Positions 59,538 to 64,000 of a stretch of DNA of 64,000 bases are shown piece by piece. This stretch comes from Phylloscopus collybita (Eukaryota; Chordata; Aves; Passeriformes; Phylloscopidae). Position numbers and translations under genes: made by a program. The stretch spans positions 9,522,001-9,586,000 of the forward strand of contig JAJNNQ010000013.1 in NCBI GenBank assembly GCA_027886175.1, read 5' to 3'. Position 1 is the stretch's first letter. Every line of letters starts with the position of its first letter. The notes under the pieces were generated by a model. The model saw only the letters and a program-made list of their open reading frames with translations, was not told the origin of the DNA and made no database searches.

Positions 59538-61739
59538 GGACAGTCCACTGATCTGACTCAGGAATGAACATCTGAACTAAAGGAGGCTAAAGCTATGAAT
59601 TTTGCAAGGCCCAAGGAGAGATGCAGCCCTGATAAGTGGTCACTATGGCTCACTACAATGGAGGCCCAGGAAGGTTGGATGCAGGCACAGGGAACCACTG
59701 ACAGAGAGAAAAGGTACCCCTGTGCTCATGACACACCTCATGTTTTTGAAAGGGTCCAAAGTAAAACTCAAGAAAAAGAAGCAAAGGGAAATATTGCCAC
59801 ATTTTGCCTTTTCAACCTTATCAATCACTGCTTATTTGTGCTCTTACAAAGAGGACGAGTGAGGCTGGAAAATAGAGAGTTAAGAGTTAATGGGCAGATT
59901 TAGCACTTCTTGAGTTTGTATTTGTTGTCTGGCATCATCCTGCCCTTTACATCTCTCTTTCTACAGTCACACATATTGATCATGTATGTCTTGCCTCAAG
60001 TTTTCAGGTGTGTGTCTGCACCTGGAGTTTCAGGGCAGTGGCCCAGTGTCAAAATGGCAGCTCCCTTTAAGCTCTAGAATGAATCACTTTGGATGCTTGA
60101 TTACCCAAGACCAGGGAGACTTATATGGGAATTAGTTGCCATCAGCAGAGGATGGGCTTATTCTACAAGACTTATATCTTGCTCGGGAAGAATAGGATTT
60201 AGGGGTAATCTGAGTCATTCTACTAGAACAGATAATCATGCCTGTTTTATAATTGTGAGAGTGGGCTTGTTACATTCATTAGCTATCTCAGCTGCCAGGA
60301 GCACCGTCTATAAAGAAGTTTGACGACTACCTGAGGCAGCTTAACCCTTAGGACACAAAAGAATGGTGGTTTTGAGGCACTACAGAATTAGTGGCAAATT
60401 TCCCAGTCTTCTTTCCATGTATCAAATGTATCCAATTTTAACGTGTGACTGTAGTGTGTATGAAGTACATCACTCCTGAGAAGAGAGGTGATGAAAGACA
60501 GCACACAGGTTCAGAGATACAGCAGTCAGGGATGGAGCAGAAAGTTTGTGTAATAAATCAAATCAGCAAATACATCAAAGAGTCAACAGAGGTTTCAAGC
60601 AAAATAGGTACCATTTATGTCCTCAAATTAGTCTTTGCAGAGTAAATAAAATAGGATGATGCATGGCTTCACTCCCAAATTGAAACAATTATGCATTAAC
60701 CCATCTTTTATACCTTCCTTTTAGGCTGAGATCTAATGTGTTCAAAGACATGAGTAGCAGATTAGAAAGATTTTTATTGCATCTTTCAGTGGTTCTATTG
60801 CTAACTATTCAGTTGTTTCTCTGTTACCTGGGGTAAATGAAAGTCTCACTCATTCCTTATGAAAAAGGTTTCACAGAATCTACAGACAGTGGTGATTTGG
60901 GTCTGTTATGTCTTGCTGTAGACAGCTCTCTGCTCTTGTTTGGGAATCCTCCTACGCAATCATAAAATGATTCATGTGCCAAAACTTGAACTGCATCACC
61001 AAAAGTGTGTAGATTCACATCTTGCAGGTTAGAATCCTTAGTACCTCTTCTCTTTTGCAGGTTGGGTTTTTTCCCCTGGGATGGTATTTTAAGAGGACCC
61101 CACCATTTGTTAACTCTACTTTTTTTTGGGCTATCTAGCCTCATTATTTTTAAGTGCTTGTGGACTAAGGTGGTGACAGCTGATCTGGTTTTTATTATAT
61201 TTGCTTTTTTTCTGTTGCATACCCTATGCCTACTCTAACAGAAATATGACATCAAGGAACAAAATGAACAGAACAGTGACAACAAGGAGGAAAAGATTGA
61301 ATGCAACAAAATTTTACTTTTAATCAGCTTTGTTCTAATTTCAGCTTGCCCAACAGTTTTTAATATGCAAAAGAACTGTCCTTCATACTGATTTAATGAA
61401 AATGGTCATTTTGCTGAGGGTGTGCTACGTATCATCCAGTCAAGATGTGAATATGCTGAACTGAGTTGTTGGTTTTTTTGAGCTCAGTATGCCCTCTGGT
61501 TTGTTTCTGGTTTGCTTTCACTTTTTCAAAAAAATTAAAGCAGCTAAATCTGCCACTTTTGTCAATTCAAACATTTTTCATTCTTTCTCAAAGCCAAGTC
61601 ATTTGTTCCAGCTCAAAGTTATTTCTCTTAAGGCATTTGTCTGAGGTTACTTCTTTTTCCCTCTCCAGCCTGTCCCCACATCTATTCTTTCCATCTATCA
61701 TACAAACTAGTCTGCTTTGAACCTCCCCTTTTGTCAGCC
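59538..61739. other. Unique non-coding DNA, nothing recognised
   Basis: Only chance frames (up to 102 codons at 59595-59903, plus). No transposon or RNA gene was recognised. Confidence 0.55.
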
Positions 61740-62115
61740 CCAACGCTGTGGAGGGCGGTGATTTGTAGGCTCGGAGCAGCGAAGACAATGTACGCCTGGG
61801 TCAGTAGTAATTAAGGAATGTCACTGGTCGAGAGGGAGAAAACTCAACTCAAGCCAAACTGAAGCATTCAGATATTTTACTGCTGCATCCTTTTTAGGCC
61901 TCTCTCGGCTTATAAATATTAATTTAAAGACTACCAACAAGGACAGTAAACGGATTTAGGCATAAAACTTCCTGTCAGCGGTGATTTGTGCCCAATAAAA
62001 GGAGAGCTGGATAGAGAAAGCCTGCTTCACTAAGTTTATGATAGACAGTGAAAGGCTGCCATCAAAATAAAAAGGCTTTCACTCTGTCTCGTGTCGTATT
62101 GGCATCTCCTACCCT
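61740..62115. promoter_or_regulatory. Candidate conserved enhancer-like element
   Basis: About fourteen CpG in 375 bases within an A+T-rich frame, no repeat landmark, and a dense set of short motifs: TAATTAAGG (about 61808), 'ttataaatattaattta' (about 61910-61926), 'ggcataaaac' and 'cccaataaaagg', the last two resembling CDX/HOX-type cores. A 12-base word gcggtgatttgt is present twice on the same strand (61755-61766 and 61978-61989), 223 bases apart. These traits recall vertebrate developmental enhancers. No transcription feature or coding frame is seen. Confidence 0.3.
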
Positions 62116-64000
62116 GACGAGCATCGCACTGGGGCCGTGTTGCTCCCTCTCACATCCAACCCACTGAGGGAAGAGTCTGGGGCAGGACCACCACTGGCAG
62201 TGGGCTCTGCACAGTCAGCAGGATGGAAAGGCAACTTCTACAGCAGTGGTGCCTTGTAGTGAACACTGAGATGGAAAAAGCTGACAAAAGGCTATTCCTT
62301 TCCTAGGAATGCCCAACCTGAAAGTTGGGCAAAGAGGTCAGCAGGCATTGTACACTCTGTGAGAATGTGCCTTTAAAATGGGACCATATTAATTATAATA
62401 ATAAATTCATTATCTTCTCCTGACATCATTTCCACAGGAAACATTCATTCTAAACCATAATCTGGACTATTTTTTGATATAAAACAGCATAAATTGTATC
62501 CCTTTTCTTTGTTTCCTGAACAGCCTTGTTTCTTTTCCTTTGAGTGGTAAGCCATGCTGTTGCTGAGTAGCACAATCATGAAAAGCTGAATACCAGGTAA
62601 ATATCAACCAAGTATAACTCTTTAAGTAATCTTAACACTTTATTCCATACTTAGGTAATTGAGCCTGGTTAGAACACTTCATGCTTTCTACACATTTAGG
62701 TCTCTGCAATGCCCAGCGGGCTCGTGCTCTCTCTAGCTAGATCCACAAGCCAACATGTACCTTGTGTCTGATGTGTATACAATGTTTGGCCAATCTATCC
62801 CCACTCTCCATTTACTGCTTGTACTGCTGGGGATGTTGTCACATGGTTCCACAACCTTTCTAGTTTGCCTTACTCATCTGAGGCTTGCAACTTTAATATT
62901 TAGGGAGGCAAATAAAAAGGTATCAACTTTTTAATCTCTGTAAATATCTAGCGGTCTCATTAGGTCACAGTGATTGTTTCCCCACCTGGAGACTGTGGGC
63001 AGAAGTCGTGCACAAGGGTGGCTGGTCCCATTTTGGAGAAATGGTTTGTCTGTGTGGGGCCTCCCTCCTACAGAAGCTGCTCTCTGTGGCTCTTCAGTTC
63101 ATTGACAAGGCTTGGCCCATGGAGGATCACTGGGTAAAAAGGGCTGCTCAGGAAAACCTTCTCAGTGGAGGGCAGTGGGAGGAGGAAAAAGGAACATGCA
63201 TGTGGGGGAATACCCTTATGAAAAAAGCTGAAAGACAGAGCTACGCTTTGTCGATGGAATTAACATGAAACAGAGGCCCTTAGAGAAGATCGTTCTGAAA
63301 AGAAATGAAAAATACATAAAACTTTGTTTAATTTATGGAATTTATAGGCTGCTGACCAGTAAGTATAAAGTTCTGTTCCCATGGTCCTCACTATCACTCA
63401 TGTATTACTTGTCAGTAAATGTGGTGCACTCAGAACATAACAGCTACTGCAATATTTCTGTTCCCACTGCAGCTTTACTACACCCATGAAACTCTGTAAT
63501 CTTTAAATTCCCTCACTGTTAACATCTGCTGAAACATTATTGGTCCCAGCATAGCCAAGCTGCTCTGAAATTACATTTAGCAGAGTAGTTAATGCTATCA
63601 GATTCTAGAAGCAACCATGTTTTAAAAAAGCTTTATAACTGGTGTGGTGGCTCTGCTTCCCTTTGCTTTCCCTCCTTCCCCACTTGCCTGTTTTTTGCCA
63701 TTATCTCATCTGCAGGCCAGAATTCATGTTTAAGCAGAATTTTCCATTTTCTTTTGAATAACATTGTCATTTTGTTTCCCAGCCTTTGACTGCCAAGGCA
63801 CACTTCTGAAAACACCTTTGTCTCACCTAGTTGCAATATCAAATTTTAAGAGTCCAAGGGACTGATGGCAGAACTTTCTAAAGCTTTAATAAAAAGAGTA
63901 TCTTTTATCACCCATGTAGGCTGTTTTTTGTTACCCAACATATAAGCAAAATAGACAGGTTGTCATTATTAATGTTGATTCCTCAAAATATTAATTTGCA
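62116..64000. other. Unique non-coding DNA, nothing recognised
   Basis: A small hairpin (GCCCAAC, 6-nt loop, GTTGGGC) sits at 62311-62330. Frames of up to 86 codons show no recognisable motif. The window ends in A+T-rich DNA without a boundary feature. Confidence 0.5.

Noticed and set aside
59288..59548. Poly-Lys minus-strand frame
   Set aside because: Translation of the T52 run.
1..64000. CRISPR-like arrays, operons, phage or plasmid features
   Set aside because: No regularly spaced repeats, no dense long frames and no ribosome-binding-site pattern; the CR1 and LTR content shows vertebrate nuclear DNA.

Overview
This window looks like 64 kb of non-coding nuclear DNA from a bird, most likely a neoavian and probably a songbird. 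Five 5'-truncated CR1 LINE copies with typical avian 3' ends are present (about 1.87, 11.7, 23.3, 41.2 and 44.1 kb), together with a solo endogenous-retrovirus LTR at 7.68-7.99 kb of a kind I associate with passerine genomes. The sequence is A+T-rich by eye (about 60%) and low in CpG. Stop codons are dense in all six frames; the longest open frame is 185 codons and none of them resembles a protein I know. I found no protein-coding gene, tRNA, rRNA, snRNA or CRISPR array. The window therefore reads as a gene desert or the inside of a very large intron.

Layout. 1-12.6 kb: unique DNA with two CR1 copies and the solo LTR. 12.6-23.3 kb: unique DNA with few repeats. 23.3-31.6 kb: a CR1 fragment, an A/C-rich low-complexity tract, a CpG-dense patch (26.2-26.6 kb), an ancient amniote repeat (27.1 kb), one exon-like 84-nt segment (28.6 kb), a pair of back-to-back perfect palindromes (29.43-29.47 kb) and a fossil of a LINE reverse-transcriptase C-terminus (29.9-30.05 kb). 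31.6-46.5 kb: unique DNA with a 22-bp minisatellite, two CR1 fragments, several GC-richer patches, a hairpin and a 31-nt A run. 47-64 kb: a MIR-type SINE (50.75-50.93 kb), a CpG-island-like block (51.54-51.78 kb), two more ancient amniote repeats (52.9 and 56.15 kb), an (ACT)n microsatellite, a 52-nt T run, and two segments that look like candidate conserved regulatory elements (58.93-59.13 and 61.74-62.11 kb).

With no genes there is no operon or pathway to describe. Two indirect signals matter most. All confidently oriented CR1 copies, the LTR and the old LINE fossil lie on the minus strand, which would fit an intron of a plus-strand gene. Several short CpG-richer, homeodomain-site-rich segments stand out from a CpG-poor background, which would fit distal enhancers. 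Neither can be proven without alignment to other genomes. I found no convincing new biological system. The paired palindromes at 29.43-29.47 kb are the most unusual local structure.
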